Below are positions 8,402 through 20,084 of a stretch of 64,000 nt of DNA, in pieces; positions within the stretch are counted from its first letter, which is position 1; every line of letters starts with the position of its first letter. The position numbers and the translations under genes are program-made. Origin of the DNA: Psychrobacter sp. JCM 18900 (GTDB lineage: Bacteria; Pseudomonadota; Gammaproteobacteria; Pseudomonadales; Moraxellaceae); assembly GCF_904846625.1 (NCBI RefSeq), contig NZ_CAJHBL010000003.1:62001-126000 (forward strand), given 5' to 3'. The notes below the pieces were generated by a model. It saw only the letters and a list, made by a program, of their open reading frames with translations. It was not told the origin of the DNA and did not search any database.

Positions 8402-8991
8402 AACTCACCTATCAAAATAATGGACTAAATTCGTAATAACGGAGGATTATACCATTCAGTATAGTTTTGGTCAATAAACTAATTTGCTTTGTCCCCAAAT
8501 ATGAAATACCTCATAAGAATATAGTAAAGATATTTCCTTAAAACCTATTTCTAGTTAACCAAATTTTATAGTTATATATTCTATAATTTGCAAAGTTATC
8601 CACAGTTTGGTTTAAACACTATAATAATAATTAATTAATATAAGTATAGTATTGTTATTATTGGGACCATGATTATCTGTGGTTAAGTCTATTTTCCTTT
8701 TTATTATCAATTTACTAGGCTATGGGTAAGCCTGTGGATAAACTGTGGGTTAAATATGGATAACTAGCTTGTGAAAGTTATGCACAAAACTGTCCACAGT
8801 CTTATCCACAAAAAACAAGGTTTTATCCACAGGGTATCTGTGTTAAATTAGGCGCTACTTGATATACACCTTCGTATAGGATATCAGTACGAACTCTTTG
8901 GTTAGTTGTTACGTGTAATATCGAGGCTTAGGTAGCAATTTATATTGCTAAAAAATAATTATTATTTCAGATTACAAGGTCAGTACTTTTC
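8402..8991. other. oriC: Chromosomal replication origin oriC
   Basis: 590 bp without genes between divergent rpmH and dnaA. Perfect DnaA boxes: TTATCCACA at 8596-8604, 8802-8810 and 8823-8831, and the inverse TGTGGATAA at 8733-8741. Degenerate boxes: TGTGGTTAA 8678-8686, TGTGGGTTA 8744-8752, TATGGATAA 8755-8763, TTATGCACA 8778-8786, CTGTCCACA 8790-8798. A very AT-rich stretch at 8540-8590 and 8610-8670 (repeated ATAATA/TTAATTAATA) is a plausible unwinding element. The dense box array at 8733-8831 lies on the dnaA side. The gap must also hold the rpmH and dnaA promoters; none could be fixed with confidence. Confidence 0.93.
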
Positions 8992-10431
8992 ATGATAGAC
9001 ACAGCAAATATTTGGGATAAATGTCTAAACGATTTGCGTTATAACGTCAAAGACAACGTGTTTACTATGTGGCTGAGACCTCTGTCAGCTCATCAAGAAG
9101 CACAAACTTTGATTATTCTTGCTCCCAATGATTATTTTGTGACGTATATCAAGAAGAATCATCTTCAAGATATTCAGCAATTGGTGACCAAACACAGTCA
9201 AGGTAGTATTGAAGAGGTCGTCGTACGTGTTGATAATGCTGGCCGCAATGCAAAAGATAACAGTCAATCAGGTTCTTTGTTTGTAGAAGACGACGTCTCC
9301 CCTACCCCATCCGAACATAAATTTGAATCTATTCATCATAACAACGCAAAAGCAGATATCGACGCGAACATGCTTCATAATGAGCCAGTTGAGTCTGCTG
9401 ATACAAAATCATTAAGCTATCTGAACCCCGAATTTACTTTTGAAACCTTTGTTACAGGTAAGTCCAATAACTTGGCTTACAAGGCTTGTTATGAGCTTGG
9501 TAAGCGCCAATCAAAAAATCGTCACAATCCTTTATTTATATACGGCCCTTCTGGATTGGGAAAAACGCATTTAATGCATTCTGTAGCTCATCGCTATTTA
9601 AAAAATAATCAAAGTTTTTATTATTTCACTTCTGAAAAATTTATAAATCAATTAGTTTATTCATTAAGAAATAATAAAATAGAAGATTTTAAAAAGAAAA
9701 TAAAAAAAGTAGATTTATTAATTGTAGATGATATTCATGTATTGGCAGGAAAGACTAAAAGTAGTAATGAGTTTCTAACATTATTTGCAGATTTTACTAG
9801 TGGTGATAAACAACTTATTTTAGCCTCTGATCGACACCCCTCCCAAATGACGGAATTTGATGAACGATTTAGATCACGGTTTTCTTGGGGGTTGACAGTC
9901 GCTGTTGATCCTCCTGAAATTGATACTCGAGTACAAATTCTGCAGAAAAAAGCAGCCTCCTACGGGATGGTATTACCAAAGGAATGTGCGCTATTCATTG
10001 CACAAAATGTGGTGTCTAATGTCAGACGTTTAGAAGGTGCCCTAAATCAGGTGTTTGCCAATGCTAACTTAACAGGAGCACAGATTACTCTTGAGATGGT
10101 GCAATACGCACTAAAAGATATCGTTGCGATGCGTGTGCAGGCAGTGAATATGGATAACATCCGTAAGATAGTTGCTGAGTACTATGATGTCACGGTCAAA
10201 GATATTATAGGGCGTAAACGTACGCGTAGTATTGCAAGACCACGTCAAATAGCGATGGCTTTGTCGCGTGAATTAACAGGCGATAGCTTCCCTGAAATTG
10301 GTCAGTCGTTCGGTGGACGCGACCATACGACGGTGATGCACGCTTGCGATAAAGTAAATGAGTTAAGAGCAGCAGATCCTGCATTTGATAAGGACTATAA
10401 AACCCTAGCTCTAATGTTACAGGCAGGATAA
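8992..10431 (+). CDS. dnaA: Chromosomal replication initiator DnaA
   Basis: This 479-residue AAA+ ATPase binds DnaA boxes and melts oriC. Domain I occupies about 1-85 and a variable linker about 86-140. Domain III carries Walker A GPSGLGKTHL near 185 and Walker B LLIVDDIH near 242. Domain IV carries the box-reading signature GRDHTTVMHACDKV near 443. The DNA between about 9590 and 9780 (Walker A to just past Walker B) is far richer in A/T than the rest, and the protein there is rich in Lys/Asn/Ile. The ribosome-binding site is weak (ACAAGGT ~12 bases upstream). dnaN follows after 160 bp. Confidence 0.98.
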   Translation: MIDTANIWDKCLNDLRYNVKDNVFTMWLRPLSAHQEAQTLIILAPNDYFVTYIKKNHLQDIQQLVTKHSQGSIEEVVVRVDNAGRNAKDNSQSGSLFVEDDVSPTPSEHKFESIHHNNAKADIDANMLHNEPVESADTKSLSYLNPEFTFETFVTGKSNNLAYKACYELGKRQSKNRHNPLFIYGPSGLGKTHLMHSVAHRYLKNNQSFYYFTSEKFINQLVYSLRNNKIEDFKKKIKKVDLLIVDDIHVLAGKTKSSNEFLTLFADFTSGDKQLILASDRHPSQMTEFDERFRSRFSWGLTVAVDPPEIDTRVQILQKKAASYGMVLPKECALFIAQNVVSNVRRLEGALNQVFANANLTGAQITLEMVQYALKDIVAMRVQAVNMDNIRKIVAEYYDVTVKDIIGRKRTRSIARPRQIAMALSRELTGDSFPEIGQSFGGRDHTTVMHACDKVNELRAADPAFDKDYKTLALMLQAG

Positions 10432-10591
10432 AAGCGCCAGATATCATTGTGTTTTAGTAACGACAGATGGTTTATAATATCGAAAATATAAGTGCACAGA
10501 TGCTCTGTAGATTATCGTCAGCAGACAAGGTATTATTGAGTCATTACGACAAATTTTTATAAAAGAATCATTCAAATAAGAGTAACTAAGC

Positions 10592-11767
10592 ATGCAATTA
10601 TCGATCAATCGAGAATCGTTACTAAAAGCTATCAACTTGATCGCCAAAGCCGCTGATAAACGCCACAATATGGTTATATTGGGTAATATCAAGCTACAGC
10701 TATCAGATTCTGAGCTTATCTTAACAGCGTCAGATTTAGAGGTAGAGCTGACATCGACATTGAAATTGCCTGCTGGTGCTTGTGTAGAAGCAGGTACAAC
10801 GACGCTTCCTGCAACCAAGCTAAAAGATATTTGTAAATCGCTACCTGCACAGGCGCAAGTTAATCTAGCAACTCAAGCAAATGAGCGTTGTTTGTTAACT
10901 AGTGGTAAGAGTCGTTTTACATTAGGAACATTACCAAGCGAAGACTATCCGAGTTTGGGTAACCCTGAAAATATCACCCCTCTGACTATTAGCCGTAATC
11001 GTCTGACAGATTTGATTCACAAAACACAGTTTGCAATGGCGATTCAAGATGTACGCTACTACTTAACAGGTATGTTATTTGACGTTTCACAACAGCAACT
11101 GACAACGGTAGCAACAGATGGCCATAGATTGGCATTAGCCCGTAGTGTGATCAATGTAAGCGCAGATCTCAATATGCAGGCTATCTTGCCACGTAAGGCA
11201 GTGATTGAGCTTGAGCGTTTAGCTTCTGAGCTTGGTAAAATGTTGGGTGATCAGGATAACGTAGTTACTCTGAGCTTCGGTCGAGAGTTTTTACAAGTAA
11301 GCTTACCGTTTGGTGATGTAGATAGTGCAGGGCAGGTCAGCCAAGATCTAATGGTAACATTTACCGCACGTTTGATTGATGGCAAGTTCCCTGATTATCG
11401 CCGTGTGATGCCAAGCAATACTGATAAATTGGCTTTATTCAGTCAGGAAAAAATGACAGACGTACTACGTCGTGTTGCCATCTTGAGTAATGAAAAATCT
11501 CGTGGTGTGGTCTTCAATTTTGCTAGCGATGGTATGGTCGAAGTACGTGCTAATAATGCTGAGCAGGATGAAGCAGTAGAGATGATACAAGCTAAGTATC
11601 AAGGTGAGCCGATGGAGCTGTCGTTTAACGCTGCTTATCTGCAAGATGTATTAGGTGTCATCCAAGGCGATTTACAAATGCATATGAGCCAATCGAATGC
11701 CTCTGTATTGGTCAATCAACTAAATGATGAGTTCCATCAGTATGTCATTATGCCAATGCGTATATAG
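10592..11767 (+). CDS. dnaN: DNA polymerase III beta subunit (sliding clamp)
   Basis: This 391-residue protein dimerises into the ring that tethers polymerase III to DNA. The start MQLSINRESLLKAINLIAKAADKR and end HQYVIMPMRI are typical, with three clamp domains of about 120-130 residues. FPDYRRVMP sits at the usual place in domain III. It lies between dnaA and recF, the standard origin order. Length is slightly above E. coli DnaN (366). Confidence 0.98.
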   Translation: MQLSINRESLLKAINLIAKAADKRHNMVILGNIKLQLSDSELILTASDLEVELTSTLKLPAGACVEAGTTTLPATKLKDICKSLPAQAQVNLATQANERCLLTSGKSRFTLGTLPSEDYPSLGNPENITPLTISRNRLTDLIHKTQFAMAIQDVRYYLTGMLFDVSQQQLTTVATDGHRLALARSVINVSADLNMQAILPRKAVIELERLASELGKMLGDQDNVVTLSFGREFLQVSLPFGDVDSAGQVSQDLMVTFTARLIDGKFPDYRRVMPSNTDKLALFSQEKMTDVLRRVAILSNEKSRGVVFNFASDGMVEVRANNAEQDEAVEMIQAKYQGEPMELSFNAAYLQDVLGVIQGDLQMHMSQSNASVLVNQLNDEFHQYVIMPMRI

Positions 11768-11863
11768 TGAGTTTTTCTTTGGAAATAAATAAAATCGAAT
11801 AGAGATAGTACGTTTCAAAGAGCTTTGTTTTTAATACTAAATATTGATTTTTAATAAACTTTT

Positions 11864-11882
11864 GCCTGCTAAACTAGCAGGC
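11864..11882 (+). terminator. Hairpin between dnaN and recF (weak terminator/attenuator)
   Basis: A perfect 8-bp stem GCCTGCTA / TAGCAGGC with a 3-base loop is followed by TTTAA. The T-run is short, so it probably attenuates rather than stops dnaN transcription before recF. Confidence 0.5.
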
Positions 11883-11905
11883 TTTAATGGGCGGCTATCG
11901 ATACC

Positions 11906-13117
11906 ATGATTGAACGTCTACAAATATCCCATCTTAGAAACCTTTCTCAAATTAGTTTAGAGCCTGCTGCTTGCAACGTTATTATCGGTGCAAATGGTAG
12001 TGGTAAAACCTCGTTGCTCGAAGCTATATTCTTGTTATCAAGAGGTAAAAGCTTTCGCCATCACCAGCCTAAACGTTATATCCAGCATCATCAGAATAAT
12101 ACGACTGTTCATGCTAGGATCAATGATAGTCGTACTTTAGCTATTCAAAAGCAAGCCGATGCTACGACTATACTACGCCTCAATCAAACCACTGTTTACA
12201 ATCAAAGTATCTTGACAGAGCAGCTACCTACGTTACTGATAGATCCATCGACAATGGATATGTTGGAGCAGGGAAGTGCGAGCCGTCGACAGCTGCTAGA
12301 TTGGTTAGTGTTTCACATGAAACAAGGGTTTCATCCACAATGGATGGCTTATCAACGCCTCCTAAAACAGCGCAATAGTTTGCTAAAAAGTGCTCGTCAT
12401 TTAACCCAAGTACAGCTTGCTGAGCTGAAATCATGGGATAAAGGACTGAGTAACCATGCTGCCTTGATTCATCATTATCGCGAACAAGTATTTACTGAAT
12501 GGCAGCCTTATTTTGCCAAAAGTATCGTACAGCTATTGCCTTCTTACGCTGAGCAACTGAGCCTGAGCTATAACGCTGGTTATGACACCAGTGTCGCGCT
12601 AGATGTGCAGCTTAATGAGCGGTTAGAGCAGGATTTGCAATTGGGATATACCCGTATAGGCAATCATCGCGCTGATATTCATGTGTATTGGCGTTCTGAT
12701 GAGTCTGTGAACGATCAAACGACAGATGCCAGAACAGCAGCTTCAGCACATAGTGTTCAAACCAAATTACCGATTTTAAAAGAGCAGGCAGCAAATGTAT
12801 TGTCTCGCGGTGAAAAGAAACTGCTCATTACTGCACTGCGCCTATCGCAACTACCACTGTTGCTAAACGATAAAGAGCGCAGTGACTCACTCAATGATGA
12901 TTTATCATCGAGAGCGACACCTGTTGTGCTCCTAGATGATATCACTGCAGAATTGGATGATAGAGCTATAGAAATACTGCTATCGACCCTAGCTCAACTC
13001 CCTTGCCAAGTATTTATGACCAGTCTGACAGATGATATTTTACCTTTAGTTAATGAACTCTGGTTACAACCAAATGTGTTTCACGTGAAACAAGGAAAAA
13101 TCTTAGTTATTAACTAA
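11906..13117 (+). CDS. recF: DNA replication and repair protein RecF
   Basis: This 403-residue SMC-like ATPase acts with RecO and RecR to load RecA at gapped DNA. Walker A GANGSGKT is at 28-35. The ABC signature is LSRGEKKLLITALRLSQ and Walker B is VVLLDDITAELDD. It is longer than usual (~360), mainly from extra polar stretches before the signature (DESVNDQTTDARTAASAHSV) and before Walker B (KERSDSLNDDLSSRA). Two parS palindromes lie in the gene, both coding FHxKQ. The end FHVKQGKILVIN is a typical RecF C terminus. Confidence 0.96.
   Translation: MIERLQISHLRNLSQISLEPAACNVIIGANGSGKTSLLEAIFLLSRGKSFRHHQPKRYIQHHQNNTTVHARINDSRTLAIQKQADATTILRLNQTTVYNQSILTEQLPTLLIDPSTMDMLEQGSASRRQLLDWLVFHMKQGFHPQWMAYQRLLKQRNSLLKSARHLTQVQLAELKSWDKGLSNHAALIHHYREQVFTEWQPYFAKSIVQLLPSYAEQLSLSYNAGYDTSVALDVQLNERLEQDLQLGYTRIGNHRADIHVYWRSDESVNDQTTDARTAASAHSVQTKLPILKEQAANVLSRGEKKLLITALRLSQLPLLLNDKERSDSLNDDLSSRATPVVLLDDITAELDDRAIEILLSTLAQLPCQVFMTSLTDDILPLVNELWLQPNVFHVKQGKILVIN
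12309..12324. promoter_or_regulatory. parS: parS-like site inside recF
   Basis: TGTTTCACATGAAACA, one mismatch to consensus; codes part of VFHMKQ. Confidence 0.65.
13077..13092. promoter_or_regulatory. parS: parS site at the 3' end of recF (perfect)
   Basis: TGTTTCACGTGAAACA, a perfect match to the consensus 16-mer, coding part of VFHVKQ in the last residues of RecF. Confidence 0.85.
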
Positions 13118-16243
<3,126 letters not shown>

Positions 16244-16270
16244 ATTTGAAATTGGTTACTGACAATTTAT

Positions 16271-16305
16271 AAAAATACCGCTTTGATATTCAAGGCGGTA
16301 TTTTT
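16271..16305 (+). terminator. Rho-independent terminator after gyrB
   Basis: A long stem: AAAAATACCGC paired with GCGGTATTTTT, continued inward by TTTG/CAAG to a 5-base loop. The final T of the T-run is the first base of the adjoining parS site. Confidence 0.9.
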
Positions 16306-16320
16306 GTTTCACGTGAAACT
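16305..16320. promoter_or_regulatory. parS: parS site after the gyrB terminator
   Basis: TGTTTCACGTGAAACT: perfect 14-bp palindrome core, last flank base differs. Intergenic. Confidence 0.85.
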
Positions 16321-16369
16321 CATTTGTTAGCGTTGCTATTACTTAATAATTATAATTTGTGGGAATCAA

Positions 16370-16993
16370 ATGGTTGAAGTAATTTTACTCGCTATTGCTT
16401 TAGCGATGGATGCGTTTGCAGTGTCGATAGGGTTGGGTGCTAAGGCTCAAAAATATAGTCATCAATATGTACTGCGCTTGGCTATCTATGCTGCGCTTTA
16501 CTTTGGTATTGCTCAAGGTGTCATGCCGCTTATTGGATACTTATTGGGTGCGGCAATGTTGGGTTGGTTGGCCGCTGCTGCACCTTGGATTGGCGGCACT
16601 ATATTGATTGCTCTAGGTGGGAAAATGCTTTATGAAGTGTTTACTGCTGATGAGTCAGATACTGACAGTGATGATCTGGACGTCAATGATGATGCTACTA
16701 ACACTGGTAGCGAAACAGTAATAGCCACGAGTAAGCATGGACATATTAATCATCACACCATGTTTACGTTAGCGGTTGCAACCAGTATTGATGCAATGGC
16801 GGCAGGGTTTACACTCAATTTATTAGAATTAAATGCGTGGCTAGCGTGTTTAATTATCGCGGTAGTCACTGCCATATTTGGCTTGTTTGGTGTTTATTTG
16901 GGCTGGCGATCTGGCACATGGTTAAAGGATAAAGCGGAAGCATTGGGCGGTATCGTGCTTATTGCGATTGGTATAAAAGTAATGTTTTTTTAG
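16370..16993 (+). CDS. mntP: Putative manganese efflux pump MntP
   Basis: This 207-residue integral membrane protein has six predicted helices and the two repeated motifs of the family: [18 protein letters not shown] at the N terminus and [11 protein letters not shown] near 140. The family exports Mn2+. A hydrophilic acidic/polar loop (about 85-125, [16 protein letters not shown]) separates the two halves and is longer than in E. coli MntP. Only 49 bp separate the upstream parS from the start, leaving no room for a yybP-ykoY manganese riboswitch. A terminator and another parS follow. Confidence 0.92.
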   Translation: MVEVILLAIALAMDAFAVSIGLGAKAQKYSHQYVLRLAIYAALYFGIAQGVMPLIGYLLGAAMLGWLAAAAPWIGGTILIALGGKMLYEVFTADESDTDSDDLDVNDDATNTGSETVIATSKHGHINHHTMFTLAVATSIDAMAAGFTLNLLELNAWLACLIIAVVTAIFGLFGVYLGWRSGTWLKDKAEALGGIVLIAIGIKVMFF

Positions 16994-17021
16994 CTAATTT
17001 AGATTTTTACTGAGTATTTAT

Positions 17022-17058
17022 AAAAAAGCACCGCTTTGAATATTAAAACGGTGCTTTT
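17022..17058. terminator. Terminator between mntP and rlmF
   Basis: AAAAGCACCG (17024-17033) pairs with CGGTGCTTTT (17049-17058). The T-run is better on the minus strand (for rlmF) but it can serve both convergent genes. The unit resembles the gyrB terminator in sequence and is likewise followed by parS. Confidence 0.8.
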
Positions 17059-17059
17059 C

Positions 17060-17075
17060 TGTTTCACGTGAAACT
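17060..17075. promoter_or_regulatory. parS: parS site after the mntP terminator
   Basis: TGTTTCACGTGAAACT, the same 16-mer as after gyrB. Intergenic, between convergent mntP and rlmF. Confidence 0.85.
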
Positions 17076-17099
17076 AAAATTGGCAATTTTGCTTAGTGG

Positions 17100-18173
17100 T
17101 TACTCTTCGTCACTGTCAAAGCGCCAAGCTAGTACACGAGTACTTTTTTGACCTTGGCTCATTTCGATAATACGCATTTGAGCGACGTTTAACTGCTTTA
17201 ATAATAATTGCAATGGCTTAACGTTTTCAGATTTCGACACTAAAGTAGTAAACCAACCAACGTGTTCTGCAAAGCTCTGACTTTCTTTTGCCATCTTAGT
17301 CAAGAAGGCAATTTCGCCACCTTCACTCCATAGCTCTTTGTGCTGACCGCCGAAGTTTAGGTTTTGCGCAGCGTTGCCTGATTTGGTTGAACTGCGGCTG
17401 ATTTGCTCGCTTTCATTCTTACCACGATGGCGCTGCAAGTTATGTTGCTTGCGACTATTGGCTTCCATCGCTTCTTCTAATGAAGCATGAAACGGAGGGT
17501 TACAAACCACGACGTCAAAATAATCTTGACGACCAATGATGTTTTTAAAGATAAATTTAGGCTCAGGCTGCAGCTTTACTTTGACCGCACTCTTTAGTTT
17601 TGGGTTGGCTTCACAAATCAGCGCTGCGGTATTGACCGAGATAGGGTCAATGTCACTTGCTGTAAAGCGCCAGCCATAGCTCTGACTACCAACGATAGGG
17701 TAGATAGCACTGGCACCAGTACCGATATCAAGGGCGTGAATTTCTTTACCTGTTGGCGGTGTGTTATCGGTGTTTACGTGAGTGGTTTGCGCCAGTAAAT
17801 CCGCGATATAGTGAATATAATCGGCACGTCCAGGAATAGGCGGACATAGATAACCTTCAGGAATGTCCCAAAATTTAACCCCGTAATAGTTCGCCAACAG
17901 TGCTTTATTCAGCACGCGAACAGCCTGATGATCCGAGAAGTTAATCGTCGACTCACCTTTAGGGTTGGTAATGGTGTGGTCAGCAAGCTCGGGTAAGGCA
18001 CGAGTCAATACCGCAAAGTCATAACGACCTTGGTGCGGGTTACGTGGATGCAGCTGACCGAGTTTTTTCGCGGTCGCAGGAGATCTGTTTCTGTGTTTAC
18101 TATTTGCTGGAATACGGGTCATAGTGTGTGGCTTTGATGTTTGAATATAATCGACCATTTTATCAGATTTCAC
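17100..18173 (-). CDS. rlmF: 23S rRNA (adenine-1618-N6)-methyltransferase RlmF
   Basis: This 357-residue SAM-dependent enzyme methylates A1618 of 23S rRNA. The family-specific start [13 protein letters not shown], the SAM-binding [16 protein letters not shown], and the catalytic [11 protein letters not shown] (an NPPF tetrad of N6-adenine methyltransferases) are all visible. Residues 1-36 form a basic N-terminal tail and could be shorter if a downstream Met (MTRIPANSK) is used. It sits 14 bp from the LysE-type exporter on the same strand, probably as an operon. Confidence 0.93.
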   Translation of the reverse strand: MKSDKMVDYIQTSKPHTMTRIPANSKHRNRSPATAKKLGQLHPRNPHQGRYDFAVLTRALPELADHTITNPKGESTINFSDHQAVRVLNKALLANYYGVKFWDIPEGYLCPPIPGRADYIHYIADLLAQTTHVNTDNTPPTGKEIHALDIGTGASAIYPIVGSQSYGWRFTASDIDPISVNTAALICEANPKLKSAVKVKLQPEPKFIFKNIIGRQDYFDVVVCNPPFHASLEEAMEANSRKQHNLQRHRGKNESEQISRSSTKSGNAAQNLNFGGQHKELWSEGGEIAFLTKMAKESQSFAEHVGWFTTLVSKSENVKPLQLLLKQLNVAQMRIIEMSQGQKSTRVLAWRFDSDEE

Positions 18174-18187
18174 GAGTAACGAATGTC

Positions 18188-18943
18188 TTATCGACTACGT
18201 AAAATCAGATTTAATCCCAATACTATCATCGCTGTACCCAATACGCGGTCTATCCAATGTTCAAAACGCTGAAAGCGGCGATGAATCGCAGGGATAGAAA
18301 GCAGCATCACGACCGTACTGAACCAAGCCATCTGTAAGACCATCATCCATACGCCATAAATAGCCAATTGCCAAAGCGGTATGTCAGGCGACAATACAAG
18401 AGTAAAAATAGCTACAAAATAGATAGGGGCTTTTGGATTAAAGACATTACAAAGAAATCCGCGACGCAACGTAGCAAAGGTAGATTCGCCATTACTAGGC
18501 AATTTTTCGATAGTGGTTTCTTTGGTTGTAGGTGTGGTTTGGCTAGTAAGCAAATCTTGTGGAACGTGAGCACTTAAACTTACTTGTGGATCTGCTTTTT
18601 CTAAAGCATGTGTTTTTTCTAAGAGGTGAGCTGTGTCTAAATCTGCTGGTTTTTTAGGCTTGGCTTGGATGCCTTGCCAACCGAGATAAATCAGATAGCC
18701 ACCGCCCAGCCATTTGATGGCTGTCAGTAGCGGCTGCGAATGGGCGATGACCGTCGCCAGTCCCAATACCGAATAGATAATATGTACGGCAAGACCCAAG
18801 GTAATACCGAAACTACAGATCAAACCAGTGCGTCGACCTTTCGCCAACGTCTGCTGTGATACCAAGACAAAATCAGGACCAGGTGAGGCTGCAGCCAATA
18901 GATGAACGCTGGTGATGAGTAAAAAGCCGTGCCAAAATTCCAT
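18188..18943 (-). CDS. LysE/RhtB-family amino acid exporter
   Basis: A 251-residue inner-membrane protein with about six helices. The N-terminal [21 protein letters not shown] is the LysE/RhtB signature. The family exports amino acids such as homoserine, threonine or lysine; the substrate here cannot be told. A hydrophilic insert of about 55 residues (AKPKKPADL to PSNGEST, about 95-155) interrupts the usual ~205-residue fold between the third and fourth helices. Confidence 0.88.
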   Translation of the reverse strand: MEFWHGFLLITSVHLLAAASPGPDFVLVSQQTLAKGRRTGLICSFGITLGLAVHIIYSVLGLATVIAHSQPLLTAIKWLGGGYLIYLGWQGIQAKPKKPADLDTAHLLEKTHALEKADPQVSLSAHVPQDLLTSQTTPTTKETTIEKLPSNGESTFATLRRGFLCNVFNPKAPIYFVAIFTLVLSPDIPLWQLAIYGVWMMVLQMAWFSTVVMLLSIPAIHRRFQRFEHWIDRVLGTAMIVLGLNLILRSR

Positions 18944-19197
18944 AAAATACTCTAAACAATATCTAGACCTGCATCATAGTTGCACTTATCGCAAATGAGG
19001 TCAAATTTTATCGATTTACGCTTTATTCGAGTCAGTTCTATTGCTTGTGTTATCGCGCGAGGGTGTCTATATTAAAAGTGGGTTTATCGACAAATCTCTA
19101 CGAATGAAGTACCGAGATTCGACTATACCTATTGTATGACAACCTATTATATAACCACTCATTATATAACAATGATTATTTCAACAAGGACAGCACC

Positions 19198-19998
19198 ATG
19201 ACTACGGACAGTAACGCCACAGAAAACCGCATCACTTATAACACCCAAGGCCATGTTTGCCTTGTCGGGCTCAATCGCGCCAATAAACGCAACGCCTTTG
19301 ACAGCCATATGATTGGTCAACTGTCTGATGCGATGACACGCTACGAGCAAGATGACAATTTACGCTGTGCGCTGATATTTGCGCATGGTGATCATTTTAC
19401 CGCTGGGCTGGATTTGGTAGAGCTACAAGACAAGCTAAGCGATGGCGTGTTTGAGTTTAATGATGATCAAATCGACCCGTGGGGCATTGGTGGAAAACTG
19501 CGTACCAAACCTGTGGTCGTAGCGGTCAAAGGCACATGCTTCACTGTGGCTATTGAGCTGATGCTAAACAGCGATGTGGTCATCGCCAGTGATAACTGCA
19601 ACTTTGCACAAATGGAAGTCCAGCGCGGCATTATGCCCTTTGGTGGGGCGACGGTACGTTTTGTCGCAGCGGCAGGTTGGCAAAAAGCCATGCCGTATCT
19701 ACTCACGGGTAAGGCGTTCGATGCGCAAACGGCTGATCGACTGAATTTGGTCAGCGAAGTAGTAGCAAATGGGACTGAATACGAGCGGGCATTGACGCTG
19801 GCGCAAGAGATCTGTAAAGCTGCACCTTTGGGTGTGAGAGGGGCATTGTCTTCAGCACAAGATGCCAGTCGAAATGGTGCAGCGACTGCACTGGCTAATA
19901 TCCATAGCTATCTACCGCCGCTGTTTCATTCAGAAGATGCCAAAGAAGGTGTAATGGCAATGGTTGAGAGACGTGAGGCTGAGTTTAAGGGGCGTTAG
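19198..19998 (+). CDS. Enoyl-CoA hydratase/isomerase (crotonase) family protein
   Basis: A 266-residue crotonase-fold protein. It begins ITYNTQGHVCLVGLNRANKRNAFD. The oxyanion-hole segments are HGDHFTAGLDL and VKGTCFTVAIELML, and QRGIMPFGGATVR follows. The usual catalytic Glu near the second segment is not clearly conserved (Ala-Ile-Glu-Leu lies nearby), so hydratase or isomerase activity is uncertain. The ATG at 19198 has a good AAGGA ribosome-binding site; a longer frame from 19132 uses TTG and has none. It stands alone and is divergent from the exporter gene. Confidence 0.85.
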   Translation: MTTDSNATENRITYNTQGHVCLVGLNRANKRNAFDSHMIGQLSDAMTRYEQDDNLRCALIFAHGDHFTAGLDLVELQDKLSDGVFEFNDDQIDPWGIGGKLRTKPVVVAVKGTCFTVAIELMLNSDVVIASDNCNFAQMEVQRGIMPFGGATVRFVAAAGWQKAMPYLLTGKAFDAQTADRLNLVSEVVANGTEYERALTLAQEICKAAPLGVRGALSSAQDASRNGAATALANIHSYLPPLFHSEDAKEGVMAMVERREAEFKGR

Positions 19999-20084
19999 TT
20001 TTAATCAATGTGAACCAAGTTTTCACTATTTTGAACGCTATTACTTTATAGTCATAGCGAAAATTTTGTTAAAAGGATGCTTCA

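Noticed and set aside
16321..16369. Manganese riboswitch ahead of mntP
   Set aside because: Only 49 bp lie between the parS site and the start codon, too short for the yybP-ykoY fold.
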